6,461 nt of DNA, taken from Euryarchaeota archaeon UBA125. Lineage in GTDB: Archaea; Thermoplasmatota; Poseidoniia; Poseidoniales; Thalassarchaeaceae. Below the pieces are notes generated by a model. It saw nothing but the letters and a program-made list of their open reading frames with translations, did no database searches and had not been told where the DNA came from. Below are positions 1 through 6,124 of the stretch, in pieces; positions within the stretch are counted from its first letter, which is position 1, and each line of letters begins with the position of its first letter. The stretch is taken from the NCBI GenBank assembly GCA_002502625.1, contig DAPV01000039.1:1-6461 (forward strand). Reading direction: 5' to 3'. The translations under genes and the position numbers were made by a program.

Positions 1-2806
1 TATTGGATCCTCCTGCTTGAGCATAAGTTGGTCTTCCTCCACCTCCACCTGAGATATGAGGAGCGATTTCTCGAATTAATGCAGAAGCATCTACTCTCTC
101 AGCAGCAACAGTGTTTTCAGTAACGGCAACGAGTAACTTTCCACCACCATCACGACTACCAAGTACTGCGATAGTAGGAACAGAGGAATCTAGTGTTAGT
201 TCCTTAATCATGGCCTGCATTTGCTTCATTCCTCCATCAACTTCCATTACAACAATCCTCACACCATCAACATCTGAAGTATCTCCTCCACCTCCTGATG
301 TTCTTAATCGAACTATTTCAGCTTCTAATGATTCAATTCTCTTCTTCTGGTCTTTCCATTCTGAGAAGAAACGAGTTACCGCAGAAGGTAAATCTTCAGG
401 TTGAACTCCAAGAACATCAGCTGCACCTGTGAGAAGATCTTCCTGACTCTTTGCGTGTTCTCTTGCTGCTGAACCTGCTAATATATGCAATCTTTCAACA
501 CCATCTTGAACTAATGTAGAACGTATTACACGAATATAATCTACCATTCCTGCATCATCATGATGTGTACCGCCACATGCCTGAACATCAAATTCTCCAA
601 TCTTTATGACTCGAATTTCAGAATGTTTTGGAGGCCCTCCTTGATACAATTCAAAACCGAAACGAGCATCTGCTTCTGCTCTCGGTAAAACCATCTTCTC
701 TACTATTGGACTAGATGCAACAACACTGTTTGCTAAATCTTCAATTGCATCTAAATCATTACGATCTAATCTACTATGATGTGTAACATCTAATCGTGCG
801 TAACGAGCTCCTTTGTTAGAACCAGCTTGCCAGACATGTCTTCCCAATACATCTCTTGCTGCACCACCTACAATGTGAACAGCAGTATGATGATCCATCA
901 GTTGCTTCCTTCGTTTCCAATCTAATTCACCTTGAACAGAACCTTCTGATAACGGTCCGTCGGTGAGGTGAAGTACCACCTCATTGGACAATTGAGTATC
1001 AATTACTCTAACAGATTTCCCATTGGATGAAATTAATCCTTGATCTGCTAATTGCCCTCCACCTTCAGGATAGAAAAGAGTACGATCTAGAATAATCGCA
1101 TGAGTTGCAACTCCTATGGCTTCAGTACCTATGTTAATTGATTCAGGGACAGGTAAACATCCTACAAGATTAGCATCAAATTGTACTTGGGATGTATCTT
1201 CGTAATATATCCTCTCAGTCGGCGAATATGTGTTGAAAATTGACGAAGAAGACTCTGATTTGGATTTGGCTAAAACACGTGCTTGCTCAGCATGTCTAGC
1301 AGCCATTTCAGCAGCAAATCCAACAGGGACCGAAACATTAGACCATCCCGATTCATTAGCGATACTAACTACCATTTCAGGTTGTAATCCTCTCTCTTCA
1401 GCAAGTTTAAATAAAATTTTAGACGGAATATTTTCAGCATTTCTTGAAATGTCTTTGAATGCAGTTCGTACAGCAGCTTCTCCTGCTCTCAACATCTCTC
1501 TGTAACGTGCTTCCTCAAGCCGTAAGATTGTGAGAATATTCTCACGTTGCATTTCAGAGACCGTATTTGTCAGATTTACATCTAAATGATGAGCACCAAT
1601 TTCTTCTAACCCGATTGTGAGTCCAAGATCGTCTTTCATCCTACAAGTTCTTCTGGCTATCATTCTAGCCAGATATCCGGCTTTAGAATTGGAAGGAACC
1701 AATCCATCCGCCAACATATTGCAAAGAGCATGCATATGGTCAGGAATTGCATAAATAGATGACAATGGCTCTGTAATGGATTTCAATTGATCTACCGTTA
1801 GAGACACCTGTCTCTCGGATAATCGTTCAATTAATCGATTGTATAGACTATCAACATCTGTTCCGACATCAATATTTAGAATGCCTGCCAAACGACTCAA
1901 TTCAGAAAGAAGTAGATTGACATCTACTCCTCCAAGCGAATTTAGTCTAGAATCAAATGATGAAAGTTCACGGAGCCATGATACACTTTCCGGATAAATC
2001 GCTTCATAGATTGTCGGAGTTCCTGCAGCAGCCCAACAGAATCTCTCAAGTCCATAACCAGTGTCAATTATTTGTAAGGGCATCTCACTATATTTGATTC
2101 CTTTAATCTCCACACCTCCATCTTCATCTTCTTGTAGATTCATGAAAACAAGAGTTGCTAACTCTAGTCCTCCTACGATAACTTCCACTGCGGGGCCAGC
2201 ATTTCCTCCACCAGACCATGGATTCTCGACATACGATATCTCCATAGGATCTATTCCCAAATCTTGAGTAAATAATTCGTCACAAAAGCGAATAGTTTCG
2301 TCAATCCAATAATGAACATCGTCATCATCCGGCCGATTAAAACAGTGATGCGCCATCATTTCAAATGTTGTCAAATGACGACCTGATCTTCCAACAGCTG
2401 CAACATCAGTCAAACGAATACAAGGTTGAGAAATTGTTAGAGGATTAGCAGGAGGAGGTACTTCTCCTGATGTAACATGAGGTTGGAAATCTGCAATACT
2501 AGCAATAGTTAGATGGATGTCGTCTCTCCATCTAGCGATTATTGGATAAGGATCGACTGCTGTATGTGAACGCTTCTCAAAAAATTGAATGAAAGTATCC
2601 CTCATCACATCTTTCAATGCTTTACCTCGTTGATCGAATCCTTTTACAATTGGTGCTCCAATAAAGGTATATTCGTCTTCATCAGTATCTCCGCTAGTGG
2701 TTCTTTCATGATCTCTAGTCCAAAACCAAAGGTCTGAAACTCGACATTTTTTCCTAGCAAAACCATTCTCATGGAAATAAGGAGAATCGATGTCCCCGAA
2801 CCTCAT
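1..2806 (-). CDS. alaS: Alanyl-tRNA synthetase, archaeal type (C-terminal end cut by window edge)
   Basis: This cytoplasmic class II synthetase charges tRNA-Ala with alanine using ATP and hydrolyses mischarged Ser- or Gly-tRNA-Ala. I read 935 codons in one uninterrupted frame from ATG at 2806. The archaeal N-terminal extension is at about residues 10-50. The catalytic domain carries PPPANPL and the motif GGGNAGP (199-205). The editing domain has HTAVH (640-644) and CGGTH (C744, H748), the usual zinc-binding set. A helical linker lies near 785-810, and the C-Ala domain has a five-glycine run (920-924) followed by AQAGG (929-933). Homologues end soon after this motif, so probably only a few tens of residues are missing. 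The start is supported by GGGTG (2812-2816) five bases upstream and by an in-frame stop further upstream. It is divergent from rtcB. Oddity: three of the four cysteines expected in the N-terminal zinc-ribbon-like module are absent. Identification is secure. Confidence 0.97.
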   Translation of the reverse strand, partial: MRFGDIDSPYFHENGFARKKCRVSDLWFWTRDHERTTSGDTDEDEYTFIGAPIVKGFDQRGKALKDVMRDTFIQFFEKRSHTAVDPYPIIARWRDDIHLTIASIADFQPHVTSGEVPPPANPLTISQPCIRLTDVAAVGRSGRHLTTFEMMAHHCFNRPDDDDVHYWIDETIRFCDELFTQDLGIDPMEISYVENPWSGGGNAGPAVEVIVGGLELATLVFMNLQEDEDGGVEIKGIKYSEMPLQIIDTGYGLERFCWAAAGTPTIYEAIYPESVSWLRELSSFDSRLNSLGGVDVNLLLSELSRLAGILNIDVGTDVDSLYNRLIERLSERQVSLTVDQLKSITEPLSSIYAIPDHMHALCNMLADGLVPSNSKAGYLARMIARRTCRMKDDLGLTIGLEEIGAHHLDVNLTNTVSEMQRENILTILRLEEARYREMLRAGEAAVRTAFKDISRNAENIPSKILFKLAEERGLQPEMVVSIANESGWSNVSVPVGFAAEMAARHAEQARVLAKSKSESSSSIFNTYSPTERIYYEDTSQVQFDANLVGCLPVPESINIGTEAIGVATHAIILDRTLFYPEGGGQLADQGLISSNGKSVRVIDTQLSNEVVLHLTDGPLSEGSVQGELDWKRRKQLMDHHTAVHIVGGAARDVLGRHVWQAGSNKGARYARLDVTHHSRLDRNDLDAIEDLANSVVASSPIVEKMVLPRAEADARFGFELYQGGPPKHSEIRVIKIGEFDVQACGGTHHDDAGMVDYIRVIRSTLVQDGVERLHILAGSAAREHAKSQEDLLTGAADVLGVQPEDLPSAVTRFFSEWKDQKKRIESLEAEIVRLRTSGGGGDTSDVDGVRIVVMEVDGGMKQMQAMIKELTLDSSVPTIAVLGSRDGGGKLLVAVTENTVAAERVDASALIREIAPHISGGGGGRPTYAQAGGSN

Positions 2807-2811
2807 GTCTA

Positions 2812-2816
2812 CACCC
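2812..2816 (-). promoter_or_regulatory. Shine-Dalgarno-like site of alaS
   Basis: On the minus strand GGGTG sits five bases before the ATG at 2806 and can pair with the archaeal 16S 3' end (CACC part of AUCACCUCC). It supports 2806 over the in-frame GTG a few codons upstream. Confidence 0.5.
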
Positions 2817-2914
2817 TGATACCCCACGGACTCACTCCCGGCACTTCAAGCCAACCTGCAAACAAGCCGAGATGTGCGATTATGTCCGCAATTGACATGA
2901 AGGCAGTCACACGC

Positions 2915-2918
2915 GGAG
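2915..2918 (+). promoter_or_regulatory. Shine-Dalgarno site deciding the rtcB start
   Basis: GGAG ends five bases before the ATG at 2924. The other in-frame ATGs (2771, 2882, 2897) have no comparable site. With the start at 2924, the spacing from the N-terminus to the metal ligands also agrees with characterised RtcB proteins. Confidence 0.65.
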
Positions 2919-2923
2919 AACAT

Positions 2924-4402
2924 ATGGACGAACCATCATGGAAGGCACATGCAATCCGTGAGGATGAATCCACTGTACGGATCAAAAAACATGGTTCGAT
3001 GAAAGTTGATGCGATGATGGTCGCCGATCAAAACCTCTGGAACGATCTTGCTGACGATAGATCTCCCCAACAGGTTGTCAATACTGCATCTATGCCTGGA
3101 ATTGTTGGAGAAGCATGGGCTATGGCTGATTGGCATTATGGGTATGGATTTCCGATTGGAGGTGTTGTAGCCACTGATATTGAAGCAGGCGAACAAGGAG
3201 GAGCGATTTCTCCAGGTGGAGTAGGATTCGACATTAATTGTGGAGTACGGTTACTTTCAATCGATTTGGAAGTTCCAAAGGGCGAAGAACGAAAAGAATG
3301 GGCACGTAGAATTTTCAATGCTATTCCCGCTGGAGCTTCATCCAAAGGCGGAGTCAACATCAATGAAACTCAACTAAGTTCTATTCTCGCTGGAGGAGCC
3401 TCCGCAGCTGTAGATTTAGGATTAGCAGAAGATCGAGATTTACATTCAATCGAAAGTTATGGACTATTGGAAACAGATGAATATGCGGTCTCTGAACGTG
3501 CAATGCAGAGAGGATTACGCGCTCTTGGTACACTAGGAAGTGGCAATCATTTCTTAGAATTACAAATTGTTGACAAAGTTGTAGATGAAAAGGCTGCTTC
3601 AGCATTTGGACTTGTTGAAGGGGGATTAACTGCAATGATACATACTGGATCAAGAGGATTAGGGCATCAAGTTTGCAGTGAACATGTAGATCGAATCGAA
3701 CAACAATATCGAAAAGATGGAGGAGAATGGGTTGCAGATCATTGGGGCTATTCATTACCAGATCGTCAACTAGCTGCTGCACCAATCCATAGCAAAGAAG
3801 GTGCAGCATATCTTGATGCAATGCATGCTGCGGGAAACTATGCATTTGCAAATCGATCAGCATTAACTCAAAGGCTACGTAAGACATTACGAAAAATTAC
3901 AGGAAGAGAAGCAGATGTAGAAGTTGTATACGATGTGAGTCATAATATCGCAAAAATTGAGGATCATGTTGTTCACGGCAAATCATGCAAATGCTGTGTG
4001 CATCGTAAAGGTGCCACTAGAGCCTTAGGCGGAGACCATTCGGAACTTATGTCAAAATTTGGAGCTATTGGACAACCTGTATTGGTTCCTGGAGACATGG
4101 GTACATCTTCATGGGTTTTGGCTGGACCACAACGTGGTTCAAACCGTGCATTTGCATCATCATGCCATGGAGCAGGAAGAAGGATGTCTAGAAAGGCTGC
4201 ACGTGAAAGTATCGATTCAGCAGATCTTCTTTCTTCACTTTCAGCGAAAGGAATTGAGGTAAGAGCGAGGACTCCATCGATTATAGCTGAAGAAGCGCCT
4301 GCTGCATACAAAAATGTGGATGAAGTAATCATGCTAACGAACAACGCTAATCTTGCAAGACCCGTGGCGAAACTATCGCCATTGGCAGTAATAAAAGGAT
4401 AA
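2924..4402 (+). CDS. rtcB: tRNA-splicing ligase RtcB (3'-phosphate/5'-OH RNA ligase)
   Basis: RtcB uses GTP and Mn2+ to join 2',3'-cyclic-phosphate or 3'-phosphate RNA ends to 5'-OH ends. In archaea it seals tRNA halves after intron removal. The 492-residue product has the whole ligand set: D103 and C106 in GFDINCG, N208/H209 in GSGNHF, H240 in MIHTGSRGLGH, H340 in DVSHNIAK, and H415 in CHGAGR. The penultimate K491 matches the lysine that accepts GMP. Relative to Pyrococcus RtcB (from memory: D95, C98, H203, H234, H329, H404, K480) the offsets are a smooth 6-11 residues, which backs the start at 2924. The frame is open further upstream to 2771, but that part overlaps alaS and looks non-coding. 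No intein is present. A small cysteine cluster (C355, C357, C358) precedes the conserved HRKGATR. The stop abuts the stop of the next, convergent gene. No archease gene is adjacent. Confidence 0.97.
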   Translation: MDEPSWKAHAIREDESTVRIKKHGSMKVDAMMVADQNLWNDLADDRSPQQVVNTASMPGIVGEAWAMADWHYGYGFPIGGVVATDIEAGEQGGAISPGGVGFDINCGVRLLSIDLEVPKGEERKEWARRIFNAIPAGASSKGGVNINETQLSSILAGGASAAVDLGLAEDRDLHSIESYGLLETDEYAVSERAMQRGLRALGTLGSGNHFLELQIVDKVVDEKAASAFGLVEGGLTAMIHTGSRGLGHQVCSEHVDRIEQQYRKDGGEWVADHWGYSLPDRQLAAAPIHSKEGAAYLDAMHAAGNYAFANRSALTQRLRKTLRKITGREADVEVVYDVSHNIAKIEDHVVHGKSCKCCVHRKGATRALGGDHSELMSKFGAIGQPVLVPGDMGTSSWVLAGPQRGSNRAFASSCHGAGRRMSRKAARESIDSADLLSSLSAKGIEVRARTPSIIAEEAPAAYKNVDEVIMLTNNANLARPVAKLSPLAVIKG

Positions 4403-4942
4403 TCACTTCTGCCTATATTCTAAACGAATAATATCCGATTGACCATCCAATTGTTCATTCCAAAAATCTTCGATTACTTCTCCATTTCTTGTGGCAACAA
4501 TCTCATGAGTATCGTCAACTTGTTCCCAATCTCCGTAAGATTGTGGGAACTCTTCGTCCCAAATCATGAACCAATGTTTCATTGAGATATTGATTTGGAA
4601 AGGAGTCTCCACGTGGAGATAAGCTGTGACTTCCTGTGCAGATGCACCTTCTCCATAAGGCCTAGCATCATGAGTATGGACGAATTTCATACATCCATCA
4701 GTTGTACCTGCGCCTTCATTCTCTAACGGCGCAATTTGTTGCAGATCTCCATTTTCATCTGAAATCCAAATATCCAGATAAACGTGATCATGAGTTACAG
4801 CAGCGCCATGCCCATTTAGACACCCATCTTGTATTCTTTCGTCATCGGTAGTAACCCCAAAATCTTCGAAAACTACTGACACTGCTACGAATCCAACAAA
4901 TACCAATACCGCCGCAATTAGTATACTCTTCTCTGAGACCAT
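4403..4942 (-). CDS. Membrane-anchored extracytoplasmic protein with HxH/HTHD histidine motifs, function unknown
   Basis: This is a 179-residue protein. A single hydrophobic segment (about residues 6-25) follows a short N-terminus with K5, which suggests a signal anchor or uncleaved signal peptide with the rest outside the cell. The outer part holds HGAAVTHDH (H45, H51, H53), a strand-like YLDIWI, FVHTHD (H89, H91, D92), YLHVE (H110, E112), then KHWFMIW (123-128), and a C-terminal NGEVIEDFW stretch. From memory, this order (HxH, HTHD, HxE, FxxW, NG) matches uncharacterised extracytoplasmic proteins in Thaumarchaeota and some bacteria; I know no function for them. The clustered histidines and acids could bind a metal, and C41/C84 could form a disulfide; both are inferences. 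It is convergent with rtcB (no spacer) and divergent from the glycosylase gene. With no Shine-Dalgarno site before the ATG at 4942 and a TATA-like element centred about 26 bases upstream, a leaderless transcript is likely. Confidence 0.85.
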   Translation of the reverse strand: MVSEKSILIAAVLVFVGFVAVSVVFEDFGVTTDDERIQDGCLNGHGAAVTHDHVYLDIWISDENGDLQQIAPLENEGAGTTDGCMKFVHTHDARPYGEGASAQEVTAYLHVETPFQINISMKHWFMIWDEEFPQSYGDWEQVDDTHEIVATRNGEVIEDFWNEQLDGQSDIIRLEYRQK

Positions 4943-4964
4943 AGACTGCGGACATAGGCGAGTG

Positions 4965-4972
4965 TTTTCAAA
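4965..4972. promoter_or_regulatory. Putative shared bidirectional TATA element
   Basis: TTTTCAAA on the plus strand (TTTGAAAA on the minus) is almost exactly midway in the 51-bp spacer between two divergent genes. Its centre (about 4968.5) is 26-27 bases from the ATG at 4942 and 25-26 bases from the ATG at 4994. That is the usual archaeal TATA-to-TSS distance if both mRNAs start at the initiator codon. Neither start has a convincing Shine-Dalgarno site, in line with leaderless initiation. The element is not a strong TATA consensus, so this is inferred from geometry. Confidence 0.5.
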
Positions 4973-4993
4973 GGAACGGCGAAATTTGTGAAT

Positions 4994-5620
4994 ATGGACG
5001 CGCCTTCAACCTCACCTATGTGGTGGGAAGAGGCGAAAATACATCTTAGAAAGGTAGACCCAATTTTAGCGGAAATTATTGATTCTGTAGAAGAACCACC
5101 TCTCCAAGGTCTAGGAGATGTAGTAATCACAATGTGCAATGCAGTAGTAGGTCAACAAATTTCTGCCAAAGCAGCAGATGCAATTTGGTCTAGATTCATT
5201 CATTTTCTGGGAGGTGAATTTGATTCATCTAAAGTATTAGTTTCAGATGAAGAATCATTGAGAAGTGTTGGATTATCTAGAATGAAAATTAGAACATTAA
5301 AAGGAATATGCGAATCAGCTGAATTACTAAGACAAATTGAGTGGGATTCAAAAAGCCAAAATGAAATTCAATCTATTATGACTGACATTTGGGGAGTCGG
5401 ACCATGGACATCTGAAATGGCAATGATTTTCTCTCTACATTTACCCGACATCCTTCCCCTAGGAGATATAGGGGTAATCCGGTCAATTGAAGCATTAGAA
5501 GGAAAAAGAGAAATGAATGACTCAGAAATACTAGAAAGAGCAGAAATATGGAGACCATACAGAACATGTGCTGTTTGGTACCTTTGGAGGCAGCACGATG
5601 ATGAGCCAGTATTGTATTGA
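4994..5620 (+). CDS. DNA-3-methyladenine glycosylase II-like (AlkA family, HhH-GPD)
   Basis: This is a base-excision repair glycosylase expected to remove alkylated purines such as 3-methyladenine, leaving an abasic site. The 208-residue protein has the early family signature VVGQQISAKAA (51-61). A helix-hairpin-helix follows at about 128-148 with the hairpin GVGPW (134-138), and the catalytic aspartate is D158 in PLGDIGV. A tryptophan stands where bifunctional Nth/OGG1-type enzymes have their catalytic lysine, which fits a monofunctional AlkA-type enzyme. It is shorter than E. coli AlkA (282 residues, from memory) and lacks room for that protein's full N-terminal domain, as is common in archaeal and Mag1-like members. 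ATG at 4994 is chosen because the TATA-like element at 4965-4972 would place a leaderless start there; GTG at 4988 would add two residues. It is divergent from the HTHD protein and its stop abuts the convergent small gene. The exact substrate range cannot be read from sequence. Confidence 0.93.
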   Translation: MDAPSTSPMWWEEAKIHLRKVDPILAEIIDSVEEPPLQGLGDVVITMCNAVVGQQISAKAADAIWSRFIHFLGGEFDSSKVLVSDEESLRSVGLSRMKIRTLKGICESAELLRQIEWDSKSQNEIQSIMTDIWGVGPWTSEMAMIFSLHLPDILPLGDIGVIRSIEALEGKREMNDSEILERAEIWRPYRTCAVWYLWRQHDDEPVLY

Positions 5621-5764
5621 CTACATACTGAATCTTCGCTTTGGATGATTTGGAATCATTGGTGCAGCACCAGTCTGAATCCCATCTGCTTCTTGCATAA
5701 TTATTGTTAGAAGTGTATGCACCAATTCACGCAATTCTTCAACTTCCGAACGTAATTCATCCAT
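5621..5764 (-). CDS. Small coiled-coil protein, function unknown
   Basis: I do not recognise this protein by name. From ATG at 5764 it is 47 residues: an amphipathic, acidic helix with leucines at heptad-like spacing (DELRSEVEELRELVHTLLTI, residues 2-21), then a glycine/proline linker and a basic tail ending KRRFSM. The helix suggests dimer or heteromer formation. I chose 5764 because AGGTGA (5769-5774) lies four bases upstream, an excellent archaeal Shine-Dalgarno match, and the helix starts directly there. The frame also stays open to an ATG at 5809, which would add 15 mostly polar, basic residues (MAITGKHKSTHKGES) for 62 in all; that longer form cannot be excluded. The stop codon directly abuts the glycosylase stop on the opposite strand. 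The coding call rests on the strong ribosome site, the heptad pattern and the tight packing, not on homology. Confidence 0.7.
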   Translation of the reverse strand: MDELRSEVEELRELVHTLLTIIMQEADGIQTGAAPMIPNHPKRRFSM

Positions 5765-5768
5765 AGAC

Positions 5769-5774
5769 TCACCT
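5769..5774 (-). promoter_or_regulatory. Strong Shine-Dalgarno site for the small coiled-coil gene
   Basis: On the minus strand AGGTGA precedes the ATG at 5764 by four bases and pairs along six positions with the archaeal anti-Shine-Dalgarno. It is the best ribosome site in the window. If the gene really begins at 5809, the same bases encode K-G-E and would mark an internal start. Confidence 0.6.
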
Positions 5775-5821
5775 TTGTGTGTACTCTTATGTTTACCTGT
5801 TATTGCCATTTTATCCCATCC

Positions 5822-5837
5822 GAGGGAGTTATCCCTC
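5822..5837 (-). other. Perfect hairpin in the leader of the small coiled-coil gene
   Basis: GAGGGA and TCCCTC form a perfect 6-bp stem around a 4-base loop (GTTA on the plus strand, TAAC on the minus). It lies 12 bases before the ATG at 5809 and 57 before that at 5764. If transcription uses the TATA-like element at 5862-5869, the hairpin would be almost at the mRNA 5' end. It could be an RNA structure or a DNA operator. There is no following T-run, so it is not a typical intrinsic terminator. Confidence 0.5.
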
Positions 5838-5861
5838 AAGGCTAACGCCCGATATTTAGAG

Positions 5862-5869
5862 TCTATAAA
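5862..5869 (-). promoter_or_regulatory. Putative TATA box for the small coiled-coil gene
   Basis: On the minus strand this reads TTTATAGA, close to the archaeal box A. A start about 26 bases downstream would fall near 5839, just before the hairpin. A second AT-rich candidate, CTAAATATC (about 5851-5859), would instead start transcription inside the hairpin. Confidence 0.4.
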
Positions 5870-5907
5870 CTTGCAAGAATGTTCATTCTCGATATGCAGA
5901 TTATAAC

Positions 5908-5913
5908 AAAAAA
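5908..5913 (-). terminator. Oligo-T terminator of tRNA-Thr
   Basis: Six Ts in a row on the minus strand begin 17 bases after the tRNA-Thr discriminator base. Archaeal RNA polymerase terminates at such T-runs without a hairpin, so this probably ends the tRNA transcript and separates it from the small gene downstream. Confidence 0.55.
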
Positions 5914-5929
5914 TGACAAATGCCAAGAG

Positions 5930-6001
5930 AGCCACTGGCGAGAATTGAACTCGCGACCTACGCCTTACCAAGGCGTCGCTATACCCCTAAGCCACAGTGG
6001 C
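5930..6001 (-). tRNA. tRNA-Thr (anticodon GGU)
   Basis: The minus strand folds into a complete 72-base cloverleaf. The acceptor stem GCCACTG pairs with CAGTGGC. The D arm has a GCT/AGC stem and GGGG in the loop. The anticodon stem ACGCC/GGCGT holds the loop TTGGTAA with anticodon GGT, reading ACC (and ACU). The variable loop is AGGTC, and the T arm is GCGAG/CTCGC with loop TTCAATT. The discriminator is T (position 5930), as usual for archaeal tRNA-Thr, and CCA is not encoded. No intron interrupts the anticodon loop. Reading frames that cross this region on either strand are spurious. A TATA-like stretch, TTTGAATATTTG, lies about 42-53 bases upstream (6043-6054). Confidence 0.97.
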
Positions 6002-6042
6002 GTCATCTCTACGAATCGGGACTTCGGTTTAATCGCTACGGA

Positions 6043-6054
6043 CAAATATTCAAA
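6043..6054 (-). promoter_or_regulatory. Possible TATA region of tRNA-Thr
   Basis: On the minus strand TTTGAATATTTG is the most AT-rich, TATA-like stretch upstream of tRNA-Thr. It would place a start about 20 bases before the mature 5' end, leaving a short leader for RNase P. It is weak evidence from composition and spacing only. Confidence 0.3.
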
Positions 6055-6096
6055 GAATTTCTTCCAAGAATTGCATCAATGGTAATTTACAGTACT

Positions 6097-6104
6097 TCAT
6101 ATAC
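6097..6104 (+). promoter_or_regulatory. Putative TATA box for the small membrane protein gene
   Basis: TCATATAC is centred about 25 bases before the ATG at 6125. This fits a leaderless mRNA from that codon and favours it over the ATG at 6107, which lies only about six bases past the centre of the element. Confidence 0.4.
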
Positions 6105-6124
6105 GAATGTATGCTCATAGAGAT

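Noticed and set aside
58..72. 15-base exact match between 58-72 (inside alaS) and 3198-3212 (inside rtcB)
   Set aside because: Both copies are in coding DNA, in opposite sense relative to their genes, with unrelated flanks. One such match in a window this size is plausible by chance given the shared codon bias.
111..2267. Plus-strand open frames within the alaS region (111-404, 1230-1505, 2061-2267)
   Set aside because: They lie antisense to the intact alaS frame, whose motifs are continuous, and have no recognisable domains or start signals.
2771..2923. N-terminal extension of rtcB from the ATG at 2771
   Set aside because: Its first part overlaps the N-terminal codons of alaS, it shows no RtcB-like residues, and the start at 2924 has a good ribosome site and gives the expected spacing to the active-site residues.
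3381..3887. 168-codon minus-strand open frame inside rtcB
   Set aside because: It is a shadow frame: low-complexity L/Q/H-rich translation with no domain, fully within a confidently identified gene.
2924..4402. Intein in RtcB or intron in the tRNA genes
   Set aside because: RtcB reads through at normal length with no insertion at its active-site motifs, and both anticodon loops are uninterrupted seven-base loops.
5810..6120. Open frames crossing the tRNA-Thr gene on both strands, including a 5' extension of the small minus-strand gene to 5971
   Set aside because: They read through a complete tRNA cloverleaf and change character abruptly there; the tRNA and its T-run terminator explain the sequence.
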